DNA of 5,614 nucleotides, taken from positions 1 to 5,614 of the forward strand of contig JABIVN010000039.1 in the NCBI GenBank assembly GCA_018667205.1, read 5' to 3'. This DNA is from Gammaproteobacteria bacterium (lineage in GTDB: Bacteria; Pseudomonadota; Gammaproteobacteria; Pseudomonadales; Azotimanducaceae). The notes under the pieces are model-generated. The model was not told the DNA's origin. It searched no databases and worked only from the letters and a program-made list of their open reading frames with translations. Shown here piece after piece: positions 1-5,223 of this stretch. Both the position numbers and the translations under genes were made by a program. How positions within the stretch are numbered: position 1 is the stretch's first letter; each line of letters begins with the position of its first letter.

Positions 1-693
1 CCTTTCCTGATGCTGGGTGGGTGTTATCTTTGCTACGAGGGGTTCGAAAAGATAGCTTCTGTTTTTCTTCATCCCGAAGAACGGCTACTTGAGAGAAACG
101 CAGCCCTGGCTGCACGGCATGATCCTACCGTTGATCTGGTCACCTTCGAGCAAGGAAAAATTAACGGCGCGATTAGAACAGACTTCGTATTGTCCGCAGA
201 GATTATCGTCATAGCGCTTGGCACTGTGCAGGATTCAGCTTTGATAACCCAGGTGTTAACCGTCATCACGATTGCGGTATTAATGACCGTCTTCGTCTAC
301 GGATTAGTCGCGGGGATTGTAAGGCTCGACGACCTAGGTCAGCACCTGATAGATTCCGGTGGAGATTCAGGTTTGAGGAAATGGACCGGAGAACAGATCC
401 TCGCTTTTGCACCCTACTTGATGAAAGGACTTAGCATCGTAGGCACGGCAGCAATGTTCCTGGTTGGCGGCGGTATTCTTGCTCATGGTATTCCGGTGAT
501 AGACGGGTGGTTCGAGCTACTCCTGCACCCGATCAGCGAACTGGCATCCATCGGTTCAATTCTCACAACCCTGGCATCCATGCTCCTAAACGGGGCGCTT
601 GGACTCATTGTCGGTGGATTACTGGTCCCCATCGTATCCAGCGCATCGTGGGTGATATCGGCACTGCAAGCTTCGAAAAAACGCGAACTATAA
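1..693 (+). CDS. DUF808 (YedI-like) inner-membrane protein, 3' part
   Basis: The frame is open from base 1 (Pro-Phe-Leu before the first Met at base 10) and ends at TAA 691-693, so the gene begins before the window. About 230 residues are present. The family (DUF808, E. coli YedI) usually has about 290-330, so some 60-100 N-terminal residues are probably missing. The visible protein has family hallmarks in order: a MLGGCYLCYEGFEK segment, a polar loop leading into INGAIRTDFVLSAEIIVIALG, then VYGLVAGIVRLDDLG, then LMKGLSIVGTAAMFLVGGG followed by ILAHGIP, and a final long hydrophobic stretch (LLNGALGLIVGGLLVPIV) with a short basic tail (KKREL). There are at least four membrane segments, indicating the inner membrane. 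The molecular function of the family is not established. The TAA is followed directly by an intrinsic terminator, so this is the last gene of its unit. Family assignment is from recall of conserved motifs, with high confidence; no function is claimed. Confidence 0.9.
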   Translation, partial: PFLMLGGCYLCYEGFEKIASVFLHPEERLLERNAALAARHDPTVDLVTFEQGKINGAIRTDFVLSAEIIVIALGTVQDSALITQVLTVITIAVLMTVFVYGLVAGIVRLDDLGQHLIDSGGDSGLRKWTGEQILAFAPYLMKGLSIVGTAAMFLVGGGILAHGIPVIDGWFELLLHPISELASIGSILTTLASMLLNGALGLIVGGLLVPIVSSASWVISALQASKKREL

Positions 694-718
694 AAAAGGC
701 TCCCCCAGGAGCCTTTTC
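692..718. terminator. bidirectional intrinsic terminator
   Basis: A perfect 10-bp stem (AAAAGGCTCC at 694-703 with GGAGCCTTTT at 708-717) closes a 4-base loop, CCCA. Read on the plus strand the GC core is followed by four T. Read on the minus strand it is followed by six T (complement of 692-697). It sits directly after the DUF808 stop codon and 60 bases past the stop of the converging porin gene, so it can end both transcripts. Confidence 0.88.
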
Positions 719-737
719 ATAATTCTCTTATTTCGGC

Positions 738-766
738 CGAGTTGCCGTAATTAGGTCGAGTTGCCG
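738..766. repeat. short direct repeat with two mini-hairpins
   Basis: The 10-mer CGAGTTGCCG occurs at 738-747 and again at 757-766. Each copy lies in a small stem: CGGC 734-737 with GCCG 744-747, and GGTCG 754-758 with CGACC 765-769. These lie in the 3' untranslated region of the porin gene. No T tract follows, so they are not terminators themselves. They might add 3'-end structure to the mRNA, or be chance. Confidence 0.35.
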
Positions 767-777
767 ACCCAACTGCT

Positions 778-1431
778 CTAGAACGACTTACCGATAGTGA
801 ACACAATCGCTTCACTTTCTGTACTATCCCCGTCGTCGTCAAGCTCATCAGACAATTCATCGGAACTGAAGACCGCGGAAATACCAATATCGAAATCAGC
901 GATAGACGTCCCGTAACCGATTTCAAAGTAGTCACCATCGAAGTCGTCTCCGAAGGTGCCATAGGTTCCATAGAACCCACTTTCACTTTCAACCGTTACC
1001 GCGAGAAAGTCATAGTCTTCTTCAGCGCCGAACCCATCCCATTCGCCGACCGAGTATTCCAAACTCACTACCTTGTAACCCAGGTTCAGGTTAATTTCTT
1101 CATAAGTATCATCAAACTCGCCGGTGTAATAATAACCAGTGAAACCCAGGCTGGCCGAAAAACCTGAATCAGTTTCAATGCCGTATCCAAAGTAACCATC
1201 AACTTCCAAACCATCACCGACGTCGGCCGTCCAGGCTCCGGCATAGAACCCGCTATTTTCATAGTCGATCCCGGCACTGGCTGAAGAATCCTTCTGTAGA
1301 ATTCCACGATAATAATACTCAGATGCAAAACCGATGTTGTAAGACACTTCCCCCTGCGCAAGTGTACTCGTTGACATCAATGCGCTTCCTGCAAGCAGCG
1401 CCCCCGCAGCGATTTGAGTCAGTCTTTTCAT
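778..1431 (-). CDS. TorF family putative porin (outer membrane beta-barrel)
   Basis: The product is 217 residues. Residues 1-25 are a classic Sec signal peptide: basic MKR, a hydrophobic Ala/Leu core, and a likely cut after Ala25 (STLA/Q). The mature protein carries landmarks of the TorF/TIGR02001 putative porin family: NIGFASEYYYRGI (32-44), ASAGIDYENSGFYAGAW (51-67), VGDGLEVDGYFGYG (71-84), a GYYYTGEFDDTYEEINL block (99-115) and LEYSVGEWDGF (124-134). Alternating polar/aromatic strands fit a beta-barrel, and the last residue is Phe217, the usual C-terminal signal for outer-membrane insertion. Length fits the family (about 210-250). The protein is very acidic, with an Asp/Glu/Ser-rich stretch near 189-207 that looks like an exposed loop; this suits a marine organism but does not prove one. 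The transported solute is unknown. The start is fixed by the signal peptide and an AGGAG site 6 bases upstream. It is monocistronic; tandem repeats lie just upstream. Confidence 0.9.
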   Translation of the reverse strand: MKRLTQIAAGALLAGSALMSTSTLAQGEVSYNIGFASEYYYRGILQKDSSASAGIDYENSGFYAGAWTADVGDGLEVDGYFGYGIETDSGFSASLGFTGYYYTGEFDDTYEEINLNLGYKVVSLEYSVGEWDGFGAEEDYDFLAVTVESESGFYGTYGTFGDDFDGDYFEIGYGTSIADFDIGISAVFSSDELSDELDDDGDSTESEAIVFTIGKSF

Positions 1432-1437
1432 TTTAGG

Positions 1438-1442
1438 CTCCT
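1438..1442 (-). promoter_or_regulatory. ribosome binding site of the porin gene
   Basis: On the minus strand AGGAG is followed by six bases (CCTAAA) and the ATG at 1431. This is near-ideal spacing and confirms the start codon. The site lies immediately next to the repeat array, so the gene-proximal repeat begins only a few bases upstream of the Shine-Dalgarno. Confidence 0.85.
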
Positions 1443-1444
1443 AA

Positions 1445-1514
1445 ATTGTTTTATAAGGGTAGAACATTGTTTTATGAAGGTAGAACATTGTTTTATGAAG
1501 GTAGAACATTGTTT
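1445..1514. repeat. 21-bp tandem repeat array in the porin 5' region
   Basis: Three full 21-base units lie head to tail (1445-1465, 1466-1486, 1487-1507) plus a 7-base partial fourth (1508-1514). On the plus strand each unit begins ATTGTTTTAT and ends GTAGAAC. The two distal units are identical; the gene-proximal one differs at two bases (1455 and 1457). Every junction forms a 9-bp dyad AACA-T-TGTT (1463-1471, 1484-1492, 1505-1513), with a degenerate version at 1443-1450. A period of 21 bp is two helical turns, which would place the dyads on one face of the DNA. This would fit a multi-site operator, or a slippage-prone tandem repeat in the promoter or 5' UTR. On the minus strand the proximal unit also contains TATAAA, a possible -10, but no convincing -35 is seen at 17 bp. 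The repeat is certain; its function is inferred. Confidence 0.9.
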
Positions 1515-1941
1515 CCACCAGCCTCAATGCAAATGCCGGGCCAATCTAAAATAGTATTTATATATCAGACACTTAGGTTTACCGAAGAAACACTTTACGC
1601 GGACTTTCGCCCCTGATTGGTGCGCTGCACCGCACCAATCAGGGGCGCACCTCGGTCCGCGCTTCAAGTTCTGTGATTTTTGATATGGCCTTAAACAGTT
1701 AGACGACCGGCGGATCCAAAACACCTGCTTTAACCTGCAAGCAAGGCAACTCAATTCCCAACCACTGCGCGGACCATTCAGCGCGTTGCTACTTCGCCTG
1801 GAACTGCTTCACCTGAACCTAGTGATCAACCTGCTCTAGCGCCACCAGCGGATAACTTCGCCCGCGACTATTTGTCTAAACGCGCCACTCAACCTCATTG
1901 GCCCAGCCGTTTTAGAATGTATGTGAACAGTCACCAACCCG
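1515..1941. other. gene-poor intergenic region between porin and polysaccharide operon
   Basis: There are 427 bases with no convincing coding sequence. The only sizeable open frame (minus strand, 1524-1754, 76 codons) is read straight through the large inverted repeat, has Cys- and Arg-rich composition, no Shine-Dalgarno and no family resemblance, so it is treated as spurious. The AT-rich stretch at about 1549-1572 (minus strand reads TATATAAATACTATTTTAG) is the best place for the porin promoter, but no good -35/-10 pair could be assigned. The large hairpin at 1598-1661 is listed separately. From about 1662 to 1941 nothing is seen apart from a 4-bp stem (GTGA 1923-1926 with TCAC 1931-1934). 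No clear intrinsic terminator follows the operon ending at 1942. Confidence 0.6.
1598..1661. repeat. 64-nt two-part inverted repeat (large hairpin)
   Basis: The inner arms CGCCCCTGATTGGTGCG (1608-1624) and CGCACCAATCAGGGGCG (1631-1647) form a perfect 17-bp stem with a 6-base loop (CTGCAC). Outside it, CGCGGAC (1598-1604) pairs with GTCCGCG (1655-1661), 7 bp, across an asymmetric internal loop of 3 bases (TTT) against 7 (CACCTCG). No T tract follows on either strand, so it does not look like an intrinsic terminator. It could be a REP/MITE-like dispersed palindrome, an RNA-stabilising structure, or a protein-binding or recombination site. No flanking target duplication or recognised transposon end was seen. 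The structure is directly visible; its role is unknown. Confidence 0.9.
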
Positions 1942-2505
1942 CTAAGTGCTGTCACATATGACATTCGTTGTTACCTGGCAAATAAGGGGCAACAACCCGC
2001 TATTACTGAGCAAGGCCCTTCGAGCCCCCGACCGATAGCCTGAGTTACTATCCAGCATGTTGCCAGCGACCGTTATCAGGGACCGCTTCATGACGGGCGT
2101 CATCGCGAGCCATTCATCAATGCCAGCACGAACCAGTTGCTCCTGCACGACTGGATCATAAGGAGATAACTCAACCGCCTGAGCAAGCGCGAACTCTGCC
2201 TCACCGTCAAACTCAAGGCTTACAAGCTTCAACTCAAAAAGATTCGCCCAGCCACTGCCAAGAAAAGGTTCTATCTCTGTTAGCGCCCGGGCAGCATTTA
2301 ACCTGTCGGCCGGCACTGGGTCGAATCTTCCCAACCAGCTCAGAACCTTGGGATGCCGATTATCAACCTTTCGCGCCAAAGAGATTTGTGAGACTGATGA
2401 CTCATCCCCTGATGCCCCGTGAAGGCGGAGCATGGTGGCGGCGAAAAGAATCATCGACGACTGCCAAAGAGAGAACACCAATACCGCGCCAAGTATCAGG
2501 CGCAC
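1942..2505 (-). CDS. membrane-anchored TPR-like protein of the polysaccharide module
   Basis: This is a 187-residue protein of unknown function. Residues about 3-24 (LILGAVLVFSLWQSSMILFA) form one hydrophobic anchor or uncleaved signal; the rest is probably periplasmic. Residues about 43-115 look helical and resemble tetratricopeptide-like pairs: SLARKVDNRHPKVLSWLGRF, AARALTEIEPFLGSGWANLFELKLV, and AEFALAQAVELSPYDPVVQEQL, whose ALAQAVELSPYDP is a typical TPR-turn pattern. Two Cys (176, 184) lie near the C-terminus and could form a disulfide. The start is GTG at 2505-2503, chosen because GAGGG lies 7 bases upstream and the anchor follows at once. GTG shares its G with the TAG stop of the preceding Wzz-like gene (TAGTG), implying translational coupling. 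Small TPR-like membrane proteins are sometimes found in exopolysaccharide loci (VpsP-like annotations), so a scaffold or accessory role to the chain-length protein is a reasonable guess, not shown. It is the last gene of its operon. Confidence 0.75.
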   Translation of the reverse strand: MRLILGAVLVFSLWQSSMILFAATMLRLHGASGDESSVSQISLARKVDNRHPKVLSWLGRFDPVPADRLNAARALTEIEPFLGSGWANLFELKLVSLEFDGEAEFALAQAVELSPYDPVVQEQLVRAGIDEWLAMTPVMKRSLITVAGNMLDSNSGYRSGARRALLSNSGLLPLICQVTTNVICDST

Positions 2506-3614
2506 TATCTTGCCCTCACTGACCGGATCATCATCAGTATGACCATCAGCATAAAACTTCCAAGAAACACGAATCCCAACAACATTAACTGATTAACACC
2601 AAAAGTGTTCCGAGGTGGCACTGCGTCAGCCACTAGCGCAACGTTAAAATCTTCGGTCATTCCCTCAAATTTTTTGACGGCAGCTTCTTTCGTCAGTTCC
2701 AGACCCTTAAGCTCGAGTTGCTGATTGACTAATCGATCAAGCTCAACACCCCTATCAACCAGCGCTTCATCGGCTTGTGACAGCTGCCCCTTATACTCAA
2801 GAGTTTTCAGTTCGAGACGCGCTCCGTAAGCACCGAGCGCTTCGTCCAATAGTTCAGTTGCTGCACGTATCTCAGCATGCTGCCCCAACATCCTCACATG
2901 CTGGGCACCATACCTTGCACTCAGTGCCGCAAGTTCGACCTTCAAAGCCTGGAGCCTTTGAGAGGTTCTCACAACGCCGGGTTCAGTCAATCTCCCTAGC
3001 TCGCGCTTGGTAACGGCCAGATGCTGTTCTCTGGACTGCTGCAGAGCGCTCGACAATCTCTGCCGTTGATTTTGAAATTGCGCTATCTCTCTATCAAGAC
3101 GCGCTTCCTCTGCAGCAATGTTTATCAGCGCCGGATTCGTCTGCAAAAAAGCCAACAAATTGATGTTCGATTCTTCAACCGCTAAAAAAAGATAGGCTTT
3201 TTCCTCCGGAGACAAGCGTGCTTTTGCATTCCTCTTAAGGTACAAATGCGCCAAGTCGTTGGCCAATATCGATGCCGCTCTCGCACTTTGTGCCTCTACC
3301 GAAACATTCACCCAGTCGGGATCCGCACCCACACTGACCGTCAATTTTTCCTTCAGCAGGACAACCGGATCAGCACTGGCACTCATCAGCTGTTCCAACC
3401 AGCCCTCAAGCTTACCAAGGTCTGCTTTTGTTGTTCCAACCACACTTTGCAACAAATCACCGGACTGAATTTTTAACATAGCATCGGAATCGCCCTTAAC
3501 AACCGCCGTAGCCCTGTATACCGGGGGCATCGCGGCAACGAAAAAGCCCGCCAATAACGTCACCGCGGTAGCCGTTAGTAATGCGTTCCAGAAGACACTG
3601 GCAATGGAGTTCAT
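2505..3614 (-). CDS. Wzz/GumC-like polysaccharide chain-length protein
   Basis: The 369-residue protein has the architecture of a polysaccharide co-polymerase. A very short N-terminus leads into TM1 at about 7-28, followed at once by MPPVYRATAVV (29-39), the usual Wzz exit motif. Then come a periplasmic alpha/beta part (40-125), a long Gln/Glu/Leu-rich helical coiled-coil region (about 135-320) and TM2 at about 343-362 with a basic tail (RSVRAR). RYGAQHVRM (234-242) matches the RYGPKHP-type motif of GumC/Wzz-family proteins, with the usual Pro replaced. AVPPRNTFGVN before TM2 corresponds to the proline-rich segment. There is no C-terminal tyrosine-kinase domain. Such proteins sit in the inner membrane, oligomerise in the periplasm and set chain length with a Wzy polymerase; the divergent ligase/polymerase-like gene is the obvious partner. 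The ATG at 3614 has an in-frame TGA two codons upstream and no Shine-Dalgarno. It is the first gene of a two-gene operon. Confidence 0.85.
   Translation of the reverse strand: MNSIASVFWNALLTATAVTLLAGFFVAAMPPVYRATAVVKGDSDAMLKIQSGDLLQSVVGTTKADLGKLEGWLEQLMSASADPVVLLKEKLTVSVGADPDWVNVSVEAQSARAASILANDLAHLYLKRNAKARLSPEEKAYLFLAVEESNINLLAFLQTNPALINIAAEEARLDREIAQFQNQRQRLSSALQQSREQHLAVTKRELGRLTEPGVVRTSQRLQALKVELAALSARYGAQHVRMLGQHAEIRAATELLDEALGAYGARLELKTLEYKGQLSQADEALVDRGVELDRLVNQQLELKGLELTKEAAVKKFEGMTEDFNVALVADAVPPRNTFGVNQLMLLGFVFLGSFMLMVILMMIRSVRAR
2513..2517 (-). promoter_or_regulatory. ribosome binding site inside the end of the Wzz-like gene
   Basis: On the minus strand GAGGG, within the last codons of the upstream gene (Val-Arg-Ala), stands 7 bases before the GTG start at 2505. 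It decides the GTG start and lets terminating ribosomes reinitiate at the overlapping TAGTG. Confidence 0.7.
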
Positions 3615-3761
3615 AATTCACGTATCAAGAAATGCTCGAGCAGCAGCATAAGTAGAATGCCGCTAAATTTCTAGGCGTGTTCAACGAGTCACCATAAAAA
3701 CTCCTCAACAGGGTCACATACGCAAATCGCTAACTGAGTTACTATAGATCGAACATCTACA
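3615..3761. promoter_or_regulatory. divergent promoter region of the polysaccharide genes
   Basis: These 147 bases separate the divergent Wzz-like and ligase-like genes, so both promoters should lie here. A central TATA box-like core is usable on both strands: minus-strand TATAGT (3741-3746, five of six to the -10 consensus) and plus-strand TATAGA (3743-3748). No convincing -35 was found for either. The plus-strand element is only 13 bases before the ligase ATG, which would give an almost leaderless mRNA. A perfect 10-bp palindrome TGCTCGAGCA lies at 3633-3642, just upstream of the Wzz-like start. Neither flanking start codon has a clear Shine-Dalgarno. Confidence 0.45.
3681..3705 (-). other. 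candidate Shine-Dalgarno-led mini-ORF in the Wzz leader
   Basis: On the minus strand AGGAG (3705-3701) is followed by five T and ATG (3695-3693), then GTG ACT CGT and TGA (3683-3681): a four-codon ORF, Met-Val-Thr-Arg. It is the best ribosome site in this intergenic region and lies 81 bases upstream of, and in frame with, the Wzz-like ATG. Three in-frame stops separate the two, so it cannot be the real start of that gene as the sequence stands. It may be a regulatory leader ORF, a relic of a longer N-terminus, or chance. Confidence 0.35.
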
Positions 3762-5066
3762 ATGAAGCGCTTCATGCATTCAACAGCATTACAGCATAGG
3801 CCCGCGTTCGCCATCATCCTGCTGGTTTTAATCGTCAGCCCCTGGCCTCTGGGTAGCAATAGGGATTGGGCCTGGCCCGCGCTCGCCATCCTCTGCGGCC
3901 TCACTGCTCTAACGGCTAACTTTGGAATACGAAATCAGCTTTCTATACATCACAAGATCGTCCTTGCTGCATTCGGTTTTCTGGTGTGCTTCATGCTGTT
4001 CCAACTGCACGGCATTCCAGCGCTCATAGAGCCCACAACTCAATACTTTTACGGCACCCGAACCGACCTGACCAAAACCATCATGTATCTGGGCTTCTTT
4101 TACGCAACCGTGCAACTCGTAGACAGTCATGACAAATGCAGGATCGTTATCTATCTGGTCGTGATCATTGGATTACTACAAGCGCTGATTGGGGGCACCC
4201 AGCACCTAATGTTCGAATTACCAAGAGCCAGGGGAAGCTTTCCTAACCCTAACCACTTTGCCGGCTACCTAGAAATGGCGATCTGCCTGGCCATTGGAGC
4301 AATGATCGCTGACCGAACCAGCCCAGGGGCCACGAGTTCGCGAAGTATTCGCGCTACCACCGTCGACATCATCACCGGGCCACTCGCAAGGTTACGCCTG
4401 GTCATCGTCATCATGGTGATTGCACTGGTGATGAGTCGCTCACGGACAGGTAACTTCGCTTTCTTCTCGAGCATCATGATTACGGCAGCCATTGCTTTTT
4501 ATTACACCCGCTCGTTCAGTCGCTACACCGCAATCTTGCTTGTGAGCATCCTGGCGATAGATGCCCTGATCATCAGTAATTATTTTGGCCTGGAAAAACT
4601 GGCTGAACGGTATCGTGAAACTAATATTGTCTCTAACGGCCGCATCGATTTACAGCACTACAACATGGCCGTGTTAAAAGACCATGTTTGGCTGGGTGCA
4701 GGCGCGGGGTCATATGAAGTTGCGTTTTCAGCCTATCGTGATGCGGATATTGCAGGGAAGGTAGCCCATACAGAGAACGACTATATAGAGCTTCTGATCG
4801 AACTGGGCATTATCGGATCGTTGCCTCTGCTAATCATTCTGATTGCTGGACTCCACGCTCAAATACGACTGCTGGGAGGAATAGCTCACCCATTCGAAAG
4901 GGGGATCGCCTTCGGGTGTCTGGCTGGAACCATTTCACTGCTCATTCACGGCACCGCAGATGTCAACCTGCAGATACCCTCCAACACCTTACTGTTTATT
5001 TTATTGTTGGCCATTCCGATGGCATTGGATCAGGCTAGCCAACAACGACGTGAACGCCTTTCTTAA
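3762..5066 (+). CDS. O-antigen ligase / Wzy-like polymerase family membrane protein
   Basis: The 434-residue polytopic protein has about ten or more hydrophobic segments, usual for O-antigen ligases (WaaL) and Wzy-type polymerases (Wzy_C domain, about 400-450 residues). Motifs in order: PWPLGSNRDWAW after TM1 (27-38), RGSFPNPNHFAGYLE (157-171, the G-F-N-x-N pattern), MSRSRTG (224-230), and a large periplasmic loop after about residue 276 holding SNGRIDLQHYNMAVLKDHVW (291-310), GAGAGSYEVAFSAYR (312-326) and AHTENDYIELLIELGIIG (335-352), with His336 in the position of the conserved ligase-loop histidine. HGTADVNLQIPSN (396-408) precedes the last TM. The family joins or polymerises undecaprenyl-linked glycans at the periplasmic face. 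Ligase and polymerase cannot be told apart from sequence alone; the divergent Wzz-like gene fits either. The ATG at 3762 lacks a Shine-Dalgarno; ATG 3774 is an alternative with only a weak GAAG upstream. Confidence 0.85.
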   Translation: MKRFMHSTALQHRPAFAIILLVLIVSPWPLGSNRDWAWPALAILCGLTALTANFGIRNQLSIHHKIVLAAFGFLVCFMLFQLHGIPALIEPTTQYFYGTRTDLTKTIMYLGFFYATVQLVDSHDKCRIVIYLVVIIGLLQALIGGTQHLMFELPRARGSFPNPNHFAGYLEMAICLAIGAMIADRTSPGATSSRSIRATTVDIITGPLARLRLVIVIMVIALVMSRSRTGNFAFFSSIMITAAIAFYYTRSFSRYTAILLVSILAIDALIISNYFGLEKLAERYRETNIVSNGRIDLQHYNMAVLKDHVWLGAGAGSYEVAFSAYRDADIAGKVAHTENDYIELLIELGIIGSLPLLIILIAGLHAQIRLLGGIAHPFERGIAFGCLAGTISLLIHGTADVNLQIPSNTLLFILLLAIPMALDQASQQRRERLS

Positions 5067-5070
5067 GGCG
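5055..5070 (+). terminator. weak hairpin over the ligase stop codon
   Basis: CGCCTT (5055-5060) pairs with AAGGCG (5065-5070) around a TCTT loop and spans the TAA stop. No T tract follows (CCTGACCCTTG), so this is at best a weak or Rho-assisted end. The remaining bases to 5211 show no clear terminator or repeat. TTGTCA (5169-5174) and TATTAA (5189-5194) are loose promoter-like hexamers with poor spacing (14 bases). Confidence 0.25.
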
Positions 5071-5212
5071 CCTGACCCTTGTCGTGCTCATCATCCTGAC
5101 CAGCGACCACCAGCGCTAGCACCTATCTGGCGCGCACACCGATACGTGCGTTTTCTAACAGCCTTTACTTGTCATACGAACTTGCCGATATTAACGCTTC
5201 GCAATCGTTTAA

Positions 5213-5218
5213 AGGAAG
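5213..5218 (+). promoter_or_regulatory. ribosome binding site of the LLM oxidoreductase gene
   Basis: AGGAAG lies 5 bases before ATG 5224 (TCCCC spacer). It supports this start, which also gives the expected N-terminus of the family, MRFGLF. Confidence 0.75.
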
Positions 5219-5223
5219 TCCCC

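Noticed and set aside
69..269. Minus-strand open frame inside the DUF808 gene
   Set aside because: It is a shadow of a gene with strong family motifs on the plus strand, with no family resemblance or ribosome site of its own. The same applies to the other antisense frames inside the porin, Wzz-like, ligase and LLM genes.
1445..1514. CRISPR array
   Set aside because: The 21-bp units abut with no spacers, so this is a simple tandem repeat; there are no cas genes in the window.
1608..1647. NtrC-type binding site in the hairpin (GGTGC and GCACC half-sites)
   Set aside because: The half-sites are in the everted order (TGGTGC then GCACCA) rather than the usual GCACCA-spacer-TGGTGC, and no sigma-54 promoter (GG/GC pair) was found nearby.
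1598..1661. Intrinsic terminator or integron attC site
   Set aside because: There is no T tract on either strand, and no RYYYAAC/GTTRRRY core pair or integrase gene is seen.
1524..1754. 76-codon open frame on the minus strand through the large hairpin
   Set aside because: It reads directly through the inverted repeat, is rich in Cys and Arg, has no ribosome site and resembles no family. It is best explained as a chance open frame.
1662..1941. Possible decayed coding sequence on the minus strand, a plausible-looking peptide (for example RAEWSAQWLGIEL) broken by several stops
   Set aside because: The number of stops is about what random sequence gives over this length, no family is recognised and no start or ribosome site is present. 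A translated search would be needed to reopen it.
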